Notes: a model not told the origin generated them from the sequence alone. A stretch of 64,000 bases of DNA from Thermotoga neapolitana DSM 4359 (GCF_000018945.1 NC_011978.1:1086729-1150728); one strand, 5' to 3'; counted from the stretch's first letter, positions 49,290 to 56,667 are shown. A program made the numbers and translations.

Positions 49290-49906
49290 TAGTTCAGAAC
49301 CAGACAATATGTATCCTCTCCTTTCTTCACGATCTCTGGCTCTCTTTTGAATATCTCCCGTGCGACAAGGAACGCATGTGACAGGGCTATCCCAAGATCC
49401 ACAGGACTTCTGGAGGAAATGCAGAGTTCTCCACCCGTGAACTTTATTCTCCATGGCTGTCTGTTCATAGCAGAAGGTGCGAGTATTGTCATTTCTACTA
49501 TCCTTATGATCTCTGGAGGTAGTTCTTCCACATCGTTTTCAAGAAAAGAAGTGATGGGTTTTCTGCTTCTTGTGAAATTTCTTGATCTTGGATACCCGAA
49601 AGTGATTATGTAAGGAACGTCTGGATGAGGAGAGCGTGCCATCCAGCACGTTCCAAGTCCCTTCATGGTCAGGAAAAGAACGATCTGTTCTCCCTGGAAG
49701 CCGTAATCCACCTGTTTTTCAAAATCTTTCCTGGTTGTTGCATAAACGTAACCTGGAAAAGTGGAAAGATTCACTTTCCAGTCCAGTTTATCTGTGATAG
49801 ACTTCAAAGAGAGGTTTTCTATTTCTTCCTTTATACTTTCCGGCAGTTTTCTCTCCAGGAAATCCCGCACCGAATGCCTTCTCTCAATCGCCTCGAAGAT
49901 ATCCAT
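49289..49906 (-). CDS. Nitroreductase-family flavoprotein
   Basis: A 205-residue member of the nitroreductase fold. It opens with EAIERRHSVRDFLERKLP, the FMN phosphate-binding region of the family, and has TILAPSAMNRQPWRIKF near residue 150, a displaced version of the usual S-x-x-N-x-Q-P-W motif. That second motif lies later than in standard nitroreductases, so it belongs to an unusual subgroup; I recall a T. maritima structure of this type. ATG 49906 follows GGAGGTGG. It is co-transcribed with glycerate kinase. Confidence 0.82.
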   Translation of the reverse strand: MDIFEAIERRHSVRDFLERKLPESIKEEIENLSLKSITDKLDWKVNLSTFPGYVYATTRKDFEKQVDYGFQGEQIVLFLTMKGLGTCWMARSPHPDVPYIITFGYPRSRNFTRSRKPITSFLENDVEELPPEIIRIVEMTILAPSAMNRQPWRIKFTGGELCISSRSPVDLGIALSHAFLVAREIFKREPEIVKKGEDTYCLVLN

Positions 49907-49933
49907 ATACACCACCTCCGGGGGGTGAATTTT

Positions 49934-50308
49934 GTGAGGAAGATTCTTTTTTTGACAATCTGTACCCTGGTTTCTCTTTCGTTCGGGTCTTTTCTGTACC
50001 TCAAAGAACTCTCTGTGGAGTTTCCCGAAGAACTCTACAAAACAATCGGGACCAGATCTTTCCTGGTGAAATATTTTACCCTTTTCGAAGATGAAACCCA
50101 AAAAGGAATCGTCTTTTCCGGTTGGATCTTCTCTCCCAACACTCAAACCACATCGACTCTTGATATAAAACTGGAGAATGAAAAAGAAGTTCACGTTTTT
50201 TCGATAAAAACCACAAGAAAGGGTTTCTACCTGATCATTCCTCCACACCTTTTGATATTTCCAAAAAACCTTAAAGTCTTCATCGATGGATACGAAATTG
50301 GGGGGTGA
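49934..50308 (+). CDS. Small predicted exported or anchored protein
   Basis: A 124-residue protein of unknown function. It begins with a hydrophobic signal/anchor (MRKILFLTICTLVSLSFG), and the rest has alternating beta-strand character (GIVFSGWIFSP, STLDIKLENEKEVHVFSIK). GTG 49934 lies seven bases behind GGGGGTG. It sits immediately before the membrane GGDEF gene and is probably in the same operon, so it may be a sensor or partner for it; this is inference. The start is only 27 bases from the divergent nitroreductase start. Confidence 0.65.
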   Translation: MRKILFLTICTLVSLSFGSFLYLKELSVEFPEELYKTIGTRSFLVKYFTLFEDETQKGIVFSGWIFSPNTQTTSTLDIKLENEKEVHVFSIKTTRKGFYLIIPPHLLIFPKNLKVFIDGYEIGG

Positions 50309-50317
50309 AGTTTCTTG

Positions 50318-51046
50318 ATGGAAGAGATTGTCCACGTAATGGCTGCTCTGCTCCTTTTTTTCTTTGTCTTTCTTGTAAGAAATTACGTGAAGAACCTTGG
50401 AAGCTACACTCTAGAGATTGGAATCGCAGTAATCATCCTGGGACTTCTGATCGATACATTCAATGAGGCCTTTGGATACAACATCATACTTATTGGGATC
50501 GTGGTCGTATTCTTTGGAACGATAAGAATATTCAAGAAATTGAAAGAAATAGCCATAAGAGACTATCTAACTGGGCTCTACACCAGGTACTACTTCTTCG
50601 AGGAGTGGCTTCCTCAAGAGATGGAGAGGCAAAAGCGAAAGAAAGGTAAGGGCATAGCGTTTCTTGTGATAGACCTTGACGATTTCAAGATGATAAACGA
50701 CCGCTATTCTCACAGAATGGGAGATAAACTTCTGAAATTTGCTGCCCAGAAGATAGTGGAAAACATAAGAAGAACGGACTGTGCTGTAAGGTTCGGAGGA
50801 GACGAGATACTGGTTGCCTTCCCGGAAGCAGACGAGAAAACAGTGGAAAACATCGTAAAAAGGCTGGAAAAAAAGCTTATGTTCAACCCGTTTGGTCTTC
50901 CATTGAAATTTTCCTACGGCATAGAAACATGGAGACCGGGTGAGAATATAGAAAACGTTGTCCAGAAAGCGGATCTTCAGATGTATTCTCTTAAAAGTCT
51001 GAAAAAGCAAAAGCAGATCCTGTCTGAAGAAGCAGATGTTGACTAA
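50318..51046 (+). CDS. Membrane-bound GGDEF diguanylate cyclase
   Basis: Predicted to synthesise cyclic di-GMP. Two to three N-terminal membrane helices (residues 5-70) precede a GGDEF domain with DYLTGLYTRYYF near residue 87, IDLDDFKMINDRYSHRMGD (metal Asp), and the active-site loop FGGDEILV, in which the last residue of GGDEF is Ile. The inhibitory site RxxD is present as RRTD five residues earlier. ATG 50318 is preferred over TTG 50315. The stop codon lies inside the -35 box of the tRNA promoter. Confidence 0.88.
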   Translation: MEEIVHVMAALLLFFFVFLVRNYVKNLGSYTLEIGIAVIILGLLIDTFNEAFGYNIILIGIVVVFFGTIRIFKKLKEIAIRDYLTGLYTRYYFFEEWLPQEMERQKRKKGKGIAFLVIDLDDFKMINDRYSHRMGDKLLKFAAQKIVENIRRTDCAVRFGGDEILVAFPEADEKTVENIVKRLEKKLMFNPFGLPLKFSYGIETWRPGENIENVVQKADLQMYSLKSLKKQKQILSEEADVD

Positions 51047-51067
51047 TCCCGAATTTTGATGTAATAT
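51039..51067 (+). promoter_or_regulatory. Promoter of tRNA-Val/tRNA-Phe
   Basis: TTGACT (51039-51044) and TAATAT (51062-51067) are separated by exactly 17 bases. Predicted transcription starts near 51074, six bases before tRNA-Val. The -35 box overlaps the stop codon of the GGDEF gene. Confidence 0.87.
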
Positions 51068-51079
51068 ACTTAATGCGGT

Positions 51080-51154
51080 GGGAGCGTAGCTCAGGGGAAG
51101 AGCGCCTGCCTTACAAGCAGGAGGTCGTAGGTTCAAGTCCTGCCGCTCCCACCA
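51080..51154 (+). tRNA. tRNA-Val (anticodon TAC)
   Basis: Acceptor GGGAGCG/CGCTCCC, anticodon stem CCTGC/GCAGG with loop CTTACAA (anticodon TAC), T-loop TTCAAGT, discriminator A and encoded CCA. It is 75 bases long. Confidence 0.97.
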
Positions 51155-51166
51155 GAGATATGAGGT

Positions 51167-51242
51167 GGCCAGGTAGCTCAGTTGGTAGAGCACTGGACTG
51201 AAAATCCAGGTGTCGGCGGTTCGATTCCGCCCCTGGCCACCA
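51167..51242 (+). tRNA. tRNA-Phe (anticodon GAA)
   Basis: Acceptor GGCCAGG/CCTGGCC, anticodon stem CTGGA/TCCAG with loop CTGAAAA (anticodon GAA), T-loop TTCGATT, discriminator A and encoded CCA. It lies 12 bases after tRNA-Val and shares its promoter. Confidence 0.97.
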
Positions 51243-51267
51243 GCTCTACCTGCCAGTATGTGAACAG

Positions 51268-51300
51268 CCCGGCCATTTCGGCCGGGTTTTTTGTTTTTTT
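51268..51300 (+). terminator. Terminator of the tRNA-Val/Phe unit
   Basis: A GC-only seven-base-pair stem, CCCGGCC/GGCCGGG, with loop ATTTC is followed by two T runs (TTTTTT and TTTTTTT). Confidence 0.93.
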
Positions 51301-51449
51301 ACACTTCAAATCGGTGGTGAACAGGTGGAAGGAGAAGGGGTTAAAATTATGAGGTGAGGAAATACTCTAACGACAGCCGTGTGATTTATGTAACTGAGAT
51401 TGATTTGATACTAACTGTTGTATTATATCGTTGTAAGGCCACAAAGGAA

Positions 51450-52946
51450 ATGTATGAAGGGATGTGGGATAAAGTGTCAGGAAAAAAGTACTACGCTGTA
51501 AGGAAGGGAAGAGTTCCCGGAATCTATGAGTCCTGGGAAGAGGCAGAAAAACAGGTGAAGGGCTTTCCGGGAGCAGAATACAAAAGTTTTGAGAAGATAG
51601 AGGATGCAAAGGCATATCTTGAAGGAAAAGATGAATGCACCTGCCCGGAACTTGACAAAGAAACGATGATCGCCTATGTGGATGGGAGTTATGATGTGGT
51701 CTGTGGTTCTGGAGTGGTTCTGTGCTATAGGGGAAAGAAAGAGGAGTACTATTTCTGGACGGACATCGATGAGTTCAAAGACTCAAGGAACATAGCCGGA
51801 GAGATCATGGCTGCACTTTTTGCCATGGACTGTGCTTTGAAGAAAGGAGCAAAAAGACTCATTCTCAGGCACGATCTTGAAGGGCTTGAAAAGTGGGCAA
51901 CGGAAGAGTACAGAACAAAAGAGCCGGTGACGCGTGTTTACAAGTACCTTTACGAGCAGTTTTGCAGGAGCGGTCTTGAAGTGGTCTTTGAGAAGGTGAA
52001 GAGTCACTCTGGAGACTTTTGCAACGATGAGGCTGACAGGCTGGCAAAAAAGGCGGCAAAAGGAGAAGCAAATATTGATTGGTTTCCCCTGGAATTGCAG
52101 AAAGCCATTGAAAAATCGAAGGAATACACCATTAACACTGAGGTATCGATAAATATGGATCAGAAACACTTTGAGCTGTTGCTTCAGTATTTAGAGGAAG
52201 AAGGATATCATCCTGAGCAATCCATAAGACCCTCTCAAAGGATAGTAATGGTAAAAGTAAAAAACAAATATTTTAAAGAAGAACTCACTCTCACATATTA
52301 CATGAATACCGGCAATTTGCAGATACAAGGAAAAGCCCATGACGTGTTTAAGAATGTCCAATTGTTCCTATCAGAATTCGAGAGTGCTGAAAGATATAAA
52401 AACTTCATCAAGCGTATATATGGAATAGAAGATGAACGCAGGCTTGAGGAAACTTTGAACAGAGTAACCAAAGGAGCATATGGATCTGAATTAATATCTG
52501 AAGCGTTAAAGAACGAACTGTTAACAGCGTATTTGGCTTACCTTGAAGAACCTACCATGCCCTTCAGAGATTTTTCTTTATACCTAGTACCATCGGTACG
52601 CGTGTTGGAAGCATTCATAGAAATGGGACTACAAATGATAACGGGAAAAATAGAAAAGATTAATAGAATCGGAGATTTTTTCAAATGGAGCAAGAAAGAC
52701 AATTCATACAAAATCAGACCAGATTGTATTGCAAATTATAACCTGGGCGATCTCCTATCCGTCTTAGAGAAGTGCTACAATTTCTACCACGATTACAGAC
52801 ATGCCTATGTTCACGCATCGTCCTTAGAAGGACACACTTCCATTATTCCTGAAAAATCTCAAGTAGATGATCTAATAAAGCGAGCTCTGGAATTGATAGG
52901 AGACCTTTTTGAGAAATATGAAAGATCAGTTAGGCAGGTGAAATGA
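51450..52946 (+). CDS. RNase HI fused to RnlA-like HEPN ribonuclease toxin
   Basis: A 498-residue three-part protein. Residues 12-57 match the RNase H1 hybrid-binding (viroplasmin) domain (KKYYAVRKGRVPGIYESW). Residues 73-205 form an RNase HI domain with the acidic set Asp78 (YVDGSYD), Glu118 (AGEIMAAL), Asp142 (RHDLEGLEKW), His186 (KSHSGDFCNDEAD) and Asp196. Residues about 220-498 resemble RnlA toxin (RNase LS), ending in a HEPN core with R384xxE387 (VRVLEAF) and R450-x4-H455 (RHAYVHA). From memory E. coli RnlA uses an RxxE and an Rx4H with similar spacing. The toxin-like half is clearly AT-rich. Starts at 51450, 51462 and 51474 are all possible. The next gene, one base away, looks like antitoxin RnlB. 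Confidence 0.8.
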   Translation: MYEGMWDKVSGKKYYAVRKGRVPGIYESWEEAEKQVKGFPGAEYKSFEKIEDAKAYLEGKDECTCPELDKETMIAYVDGSYDVVCGSGVVLCYRGKKEEYYFWTDIDEFKDSRNIAGEIMAALFAMDCALKKGAKRLILRHDLEGLEKWATEEYRTKEPVTRVYKYLYEQFCRSGLEVVFEKVKSHSGDFCNDEADRLAKKAAKGEANIDWFPLELQKAIEKSKEYTINTEVSINMDQKHFELLLQYLEEEGYHPEQSIRPSQRIVMVKVKNKYFKEELTLTYYMNTGNLQIQGKAHDVFKNVQLFLSEFESAERYKNFIKRIYGIEDERRLEETLNRVTKGAYGSELISEALKNELLTAYLAYLEEPTMPFRDFSLYLVPSVRVLEAFIEMGLQMITGKIEKINRIGDFFKWSKKDNSYKIRPDCIANYNLGDLLSVLEKCYNFYHDYRHAYVHASSLEGHTSIIPEKSQVDDLIKRALELIGDLFEKYERSVRQVK

Positions 52947-52947
52947 T

Positions 52948-53313
52948 ATGAGATTCAAAATCTTCGTAACGGATATGGATTATAAGTACTTTGTCATTAT
53001 GCTTACTGTAGAGAAACCTTTCGATTTATTGAAAGAAATCACAGGGAAACTAAGAAGACTCGGAAAAGGGGAAGGAAAGGTATTATTCGATACCACCCTT
53101 GGAAATCTTAACAAACAGGAGAGATACATAGAAGCCTATTTTGACGGTGAAAAGATAGACGTTTCCTCTTTTAAAGTGGTTAAAGAGCCTCCTGAATATT
53201 ACCTCAGAAAAAGCTTTGAATATCTGTCCAGAAATTATAGCAAATATGTTGAAAGAAGTCTTCTCACTTCTGCAGAAAAGTTCAGGTACAAGAATCGAAT
53301 ATTCACACGATAA
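52948..53313 (+). CDS. RnlB-like antitoxin
   Basis: A 121-residue protein one base after the RNase HI-RnlA-like gene. The block EGKVLFDTTLGNLNKQERY, then FDGEKIDVSSFKVV, resembles the centre of the RnlB antitoxin as I remember it (a KVLFD...GN...F pattern followed by an SFKVV segment), and the size matches RnlB (about 120 residues). By position and resemblance it should bind and silence the upstream HEPN nuclease. It shares the AT-rich composition of the toxin half. The RnlB assignment is moderate; pairing with the toxin gene is strong from the one-base spacing. Confidence 0.7.
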   Translation: MRFKIFVTDMDYKYFVIMLTVEKPFDLLKEITGKLRRLGKGEGKVLFDTTLGNLNKQERYIEAYFDGEKIDVSSFKVVKEPPEYYLRKSFEYLSRNYSKYVERSLLTSAEKFRYKNRIFTR

Positions 53314-53329
53314 ACAAACTTAATATAAT
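53302..53329 (+). promoter_or_regulatory. Strong promoter-like sequence without a recognised gene downstream
   Basis: TTCACA (53302-53307) and a perfect TATAAT (53324-53329) are 16 bases apart, starting inside the last codons of the rnlB-like gene. Transcription would begin near 53336 and run into a stretch with no convincing gene and then antisense to the broken lipoprotein gene. Confidence 0.6.
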
Positions 53330-53529
53330 CGTGGGAAATTCCTTCTCTTCTGTGCCTCAGCCACACTGCCCCGTCCTGCCGTTTCTCATCCACGGGAGTT
53401 CATCAGTACCGCCAGAAAGAGGGAAAGCAAAGCAAAGCAAATTGTGATGGAGCAGACGTAAAGGGATCGTTTGTGGTATTCTTGTGTTGGAATTGCTTCG
53501 AAATAGGTGAAGAGGAAGGGGCAGTAGGC
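53314..53529. other. Gap between the rnlB-like gene and the broken lipoprotein gene
   Basis: These 216 bases have no supported gene. They contain the promoter above, an inverted repeat CACGAT/ATCGTG around it (about 53305-53332), and a short tandem GCAAA run near 53430. A 38-codon GTG frame from 53331 ends at about 53444 but has no recognisable sequence. The GC-rich portion near 53350-53400 differs from the AT-rich toxin gene and could be a small RNA or a decayed insertion. Confidence 0.4.
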
Positions 53530-53947
53530 TTACTGAACCTTTACGAGGTCAATTGTTTGGTTTTCGCCTATGATTGTGATTCTACCAGAGGCGTAGACAC
53601 CTTGGCTTGTTGCAGTTACAGTTTGACCTGTTGTTGGATCAGTTAGAGTTACTGTGATTACAATGTTCCCGCCTGAAGTTATTGTACCCGTCATGGGCAA
53701 AAAGAATTGTATTCCTGAAGAGAGTTCTACACCACCAAATAGTCCTGTGAAGGTTGAACCATTCTGGTTTTCAACGATCATAACATACTTGCCATATGTG
53801 TCTGGTGTTCCATCATAGTTTATGTCTATTGGAAAAGTAGAAGTGCTTTCCCATCTTCCTACAATGTGGTCCACTTGAAGCTACACAACCACTAACAAGT
53901 GCCAGAGTAATTGACACAGCCACGAAAAACAGAAAAAGCCTTCTCAT
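53530..53947 (-). pseudogene. Lipoprotein gene split by a one-base frameshift
   Basis: ATG 53947 follows GGGGGTG and opens a classic lipoprotein signal, MRRLFLFFVAVSITLALVSGC, with lipobox VSGC. After GCVAS the frame is lost and soon stops. The mature domain (IVGRWESTSTFPIDINYDG, then a Thr/Gly-rich beta domain of about 110 residues to 53530) continues in the frame offset by one base, and cannot be reached upstream because TAG lies at 53883-53881. Removing one base around 53875-53882 (for example one T of CTTC) would rejoin them. The GRW start recalls small lipocalin-like lipoproteins, but function is unknown. Confidence 0.65.
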
Positions 53948-54120
53948 TCTCACACCCCCACTTCTCCCTGGGTAAGCCCCTTCCCCAAGGGTATTTTATA
54001 ACCAAACTTTCTGGTTTTGTTCACTTGCCTCCTCTTTTTCCCAAACTGCCAGCGCAGTTTTTCAAGGACGTTTCAGTCAAGTCTTTTTTCTCCCCCATAT
54101 TCTACACCAGGAAACACTGT

Positions 54121-54310
54121 TCACTGTGCTTTCATTATCTCTTCTTTCAGTCCTCTGAGTTGTTCTATTGTCAGGTTGTAGAGTTTCCCAGCTACCAGTT
54201 TTGTTTGTCAATTCTGACTTTTTCGAGAAGATCTATACTATCATCAGACCGGAAGTTAAATCCCGGATTTTGTTTTTTCACTCTCCTCGAAGAACCAATC
54301 TGTCATGTCA
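54121..54310 (-). pseudogene. Decayed coding remnant, possibly the C-terminus of a restriction-modification methylase
   Basis: Reading the minus strand through two frame changes gives a coherent peptide: MTDWFFEESEKTKSG, then FNFRSDDSIDLLEKVRIDKQ, then KLVAGKLYNLTIEQLRGLKEE before a stop at 54121. The last part resembles the C-terminal LVYxLYGLTEEE-type ending common in N6-adenine methylases and type IIG enzymes. No intact frame exists. The rest of the 53948-54320 stretch shows no gene; TTATAAAAT near 53995 on the minus strand may be a -10 for the lipoprotein gene. Confidence 0.35.
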
Positions 54311-54319
54311 ATTGTTTTA

Positions 54320-54865
54320 TCATGCACCTTTGTATCTGAGCTCCGGGAAAAGAGAAACACAGGTGTATTCCAGGGCCTTTTTGAAAGCAATGTTTATAGG
54401 GTATCTTTCCTGTGCAAGGAAGAAATCGATGGAGAGCAACCTCAAGTGAACTTTCTGACATTCAGGAAGGCTTTCGTAAAGGCTGGTCAGCTGTGGTTTC
54501 AGGTACCTGCAAGCCCACACCTCTGGTCTTCCCTTCCTCAAGATGTAGCTTCCAGAAAACAGTCTGCAAACAAGGGGCCTGAAAGAATGATAAGAGCACC
54601 CACCTTGTTCAGAACGAGGATCGAAGAGCACGCACCGGTCTGACTCACCGGTGGTTTCAAGGATTTTCAGCCACCTTTCTATGGAGCCCTCCTTCAGAAG
54701 ATGAATTGCCAGGGGAAGAAACTCAAGAATCGTCGCTTCGATGTTGATGGAGGGAGTATCACAGCACTCCCTGCACCCGTTGCAGGAAGGAAGTCCTCTC
54801 TGGATGTTCTCCAGTTCCCGATACAGCTCCATCACTTTGATAGCCAGTTCTTCCAGCCTCTTCAC
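54320..54865 (-). CDS. YkgJ-family cysteine-cluster protein
   Basis: A 181-residue protein of the YkgJ family, thought to hold a zinc or iron-sulfur cluster. Cysteines occur as PSCNGCRECC (residues 27-36), RCVLFD, GGCSYHSFRPLVCRLF and WACRYL, the family pattern. GTG 54865 is given as the start, but no good Shine-Dalgarno precedes it; a TATAGA box about ten bases upstream on the minus strand suggests either a leaderless transcript or a slightly later start. No neighbour explains its role. Confidence 0.8.
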   Translation of the reverse strand: MKRLEELAIKVMELYRELENIQRGLPSCNGCRECCDTPSINIEATILEFLPLAIHLLKEGSIERWLKILETTGESDRCVLFDPRSEQGGCSYHSFRPLVCRLFSGSYILRKGRPEVWACRYLKPQLTSLYESLPECQKVHLRLLSIDFFLAQERYPINIAFKKALEYTCVSLFPELRYKGA

Positions 54866-54960
54866 AGAGAGTATCTATATCGAGTCGAGGTAACAAACAA
54901 AGGCTAACTCAGAAAAGGAAAGAAAAAGGAAGTGTTAAAATCAGCGAAGGGAGGAGTAGA

Positions 54961-54982
54961 AAAAGGGGCACGGCTGTGCCCC
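54961..54982 (-). terminator. Terminator after the TPR lipoprotein gene
   Basis: Stem GGGGCAC/GTGCCCC with a four-base loop lies directly after the stop at 54984; on the minus strand it is followed by TTTT. The opposite side has only TTTATT, so it serves mainly the minus strand. Confidence 0.75.
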
Positions 54983-54983
54983 T

Positions 54984-56444
54984 TTATTCTTCGAGTACGA
55001 GGAGCCCTCCAAATGCAGGATCTGGAAACTCGTAGTACTCATTTTGAAGATCAAGGGTTGGGAAAAAGGCTTTGAGGTTTTCAAAATTATCAGGATTTTC
55101 AGCCAGAATACCAAAATCTATGCCAACGATTGTTGCAGTGAGTGTTTCTGTTTCTGTGTGCTTGTAAGTGAATTGCTCTCCTTCTGGAAGTTCCACCTGC
55201 TTCGTTTCTACTATATCCTGCAGGGTGTTTTCCGTGTCTTCGTCAAGTAGCGGCTCTTCAAAGTAGTACCTGCTGGTGAAATCGTGTTCGTCGCCCGGGT
55301 CATCTTCTACAATGTCTTCGTTGAGCCACAGAATAGCCTCTAAGCCTTTTACGACGCTATCAACGAGGTCTTCAAGGTAATCTGAACCGTTTTCTCTGAA
55401 CCTTAAGAACGGATCAAGTTCATTCCACTCACCACCGTCTCCATTGTTGCTTATAATATAGTCATCACCTGCAAGCTGGAGGAGAACAGCTTGTATCCAT
55501 TCTTCCGTATCTTCGTAATCAGCGGGATTTGGTAGATTTGTCGATAAGGTTAAATCCCACGTTAACAGCAGGTCAGATATTGAAAGAACTGCTTTCACAA
55601 CGACGAGAAGTGCAGAAAATGCTCCTTTATCCAGAATCAGGTAATCGTTCTCATCGAAAACGATTTCTTCAGGATTTTGTCCACTGATTGTTTCAAAATC
55701 GAACCAGGCATCTCCACCGCTCTGCACAACCACAAGTGTTCCTTCAGGGCTTGCGCTGTCGTAAAGTAGGTCCACCACAGAATAAGTATTCGTTCCATCG
55801 GAGAGCTCCAATGGTGTTTCAGATTCAAGTACACTATCTCCGTCCCAGTCGAAGTTGTTTGGATGGATTGTGAGACTTGCATTTCCTGTTACTGCGTATT
55901 CAAGACAGGTTTCCAGTTCTTTCAGACGCGGCCAGAGTTCTGAGAACATGATATACAGGTTTTCATAGAGCTGGTTCCATGTTTCTATTGGGTTCTCTTC
56001 TGGAAGGAAAGGAGGTGGTGGAACTGGTGGTTCGGGTGGTAGAGGTGGTGGAAACTGTTTCATGTTCATGAAGTATTTCATGAGAGAAAAAGAGCGTGTG
56101 ATTTCTCTGAAAGATTTGAATCTAACAGGAACCATTCTGAAAATACCCGTGAATTGTCCGATCTCATCAGAGTAATCACGAAACAGCTCGTACAGTAAGA
56201 TTATAGACATACCAGCGTTTGCTGTGGGGTTCTCTGGATCTTCAGCCAGAGCGTCTTCAAAAGCATCTTTTGCTCCGTCAGTGTCACCCGATTCCAGAGA
56301 GTCCAGAGCATCTTCCAGTAGGTTTGAAATTTCTTCTTCTGATGTCTCTCCAGGTCCAAAGGTGATTGGTCCGGCACATGAAAACAAAAAGATCATGAGA
56401 GCCAGTCCTGACAGAAGCACCGGCAGGACCCTTTTGAAATACAC
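54984..56444 (-). CDS. TPR-containing lipoprotein, unknown function
   Basis: A 486-residue predicted lipoprotein: hydrophobic signal, then lipobox LFSC with Cys at residue 23. A tetratricopeptide-like segment (LLEDALDSLESGDTDGAKDAFEDALAEDPENPTANAG, key: DGAKDAFEDALAEDP) spans residues 41-80. A proline-rich stretch (PPPLPPEPPVPPPPFLPEE) lies near residue 132, followed by an acidic region with Asp/Asn-rich loops. The GTG start is six bases behind AAGGAGGGG. Thermotogales carry several such large acidic lipoproteins; the role is unknown. Confidence 0.78.
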   Translation of the reverse strand: MYFKRVLPVLLSGLALMIFLFSCAGPITFGPGETSEEEISNLLEDALDSLESGDTDGAKDAFEDALAEDPENPTANAGMSIILLYELFRDYSDEIGQFTGIFRMVPVRFKSFREITRSFSLMKYFMNMKQFPPPLPPEPPVPPPPFLPEENPIETWNQLYENLYIMFSELWPRLKELETCLEYAVTGNASLTIHPNNFDWDGDSVLESETPLELSDGTNTYSVVDLLYDSASPEGTLVVVQSGGDAWFDFETISGQNPEEIVFDENDYLILDKGAFSALLVVVKAVLSISDLLLTWDLTLSTNLPNPADYEDTEEWIQAVLLQLAGDDYIISNNGDGGEWNELDPFLRFRENGSDYLEDLVDSVVKGLEAILWLNEDIVEDDPGDEHDFTSRYYFEEPLLDEDTENTLQDIVETKQVELPEGEQFTYKHTETETLTATIVGIDFGILAENPDNFENLKAFFPTLDLQNEYYEFPDPAFGGLLVLEE

Positions 56445-56605
56445 GATAATCCCCTCCTTGTTTAAATCTGCTGATCATTCTACTGGAGGAGATCAAAAAA
56501 GAATAAAGTAATTCTGAAAAATCAATGAAAGAATCAAGGGAAGGCTCAAGAAATAAAGAGTATCTTTCACTTAAACAGGTTCCTCGAGGGTGGGAAGATC
56601 TTTTA

Positions 56606-56638
56606 TAAAAACAAAAGGGACGCCTCTTATGGCATCCC
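56606..56638 (-). terminator. Terminator of tRNA-Glu
   Basis: On the minus strand GGGATGCC/GGCGTCCC pairs over eight positions (one G-T) with loop ATAAGA and is followed by TTTTGTTTTT. It lies 30 bases past the tRNA 3' end. Confidence 0.85.
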
Positions 56639-56667
56639 CCTATCAGGCCAAAAACCATAAAAGTGCC

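Noticed and set aside
49290..49454. Upstream extension of glycerate kinase
   Set aside because: It reads through the nitroreductase gene in another frame; ATG 49289 matches the family N-terminus.
49907..50335. Upstream extension of the nitroreductase
   Set aside because: It is antisense to the small exported protein and GGDEF genes; ATG 49906 has a strong Shine-Dalgarno and the family start follows directly.
53331..53444. 38-codon GTG frame after the orphan promoter
   Set aside because: No Shine-Dalgarno can precede it given the predicted transcript start, and the peptide is Pro/Ser-rich without similarity to anything known; a small RNA is at least as likely.
53911..54643. Plus-strand open frames in the accessory region
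   Set aside because: They are antisense to the YkgJ-like gene or lie in decayed DNA, have no Shine-Dalgarno and show no recognisable protein pattern.
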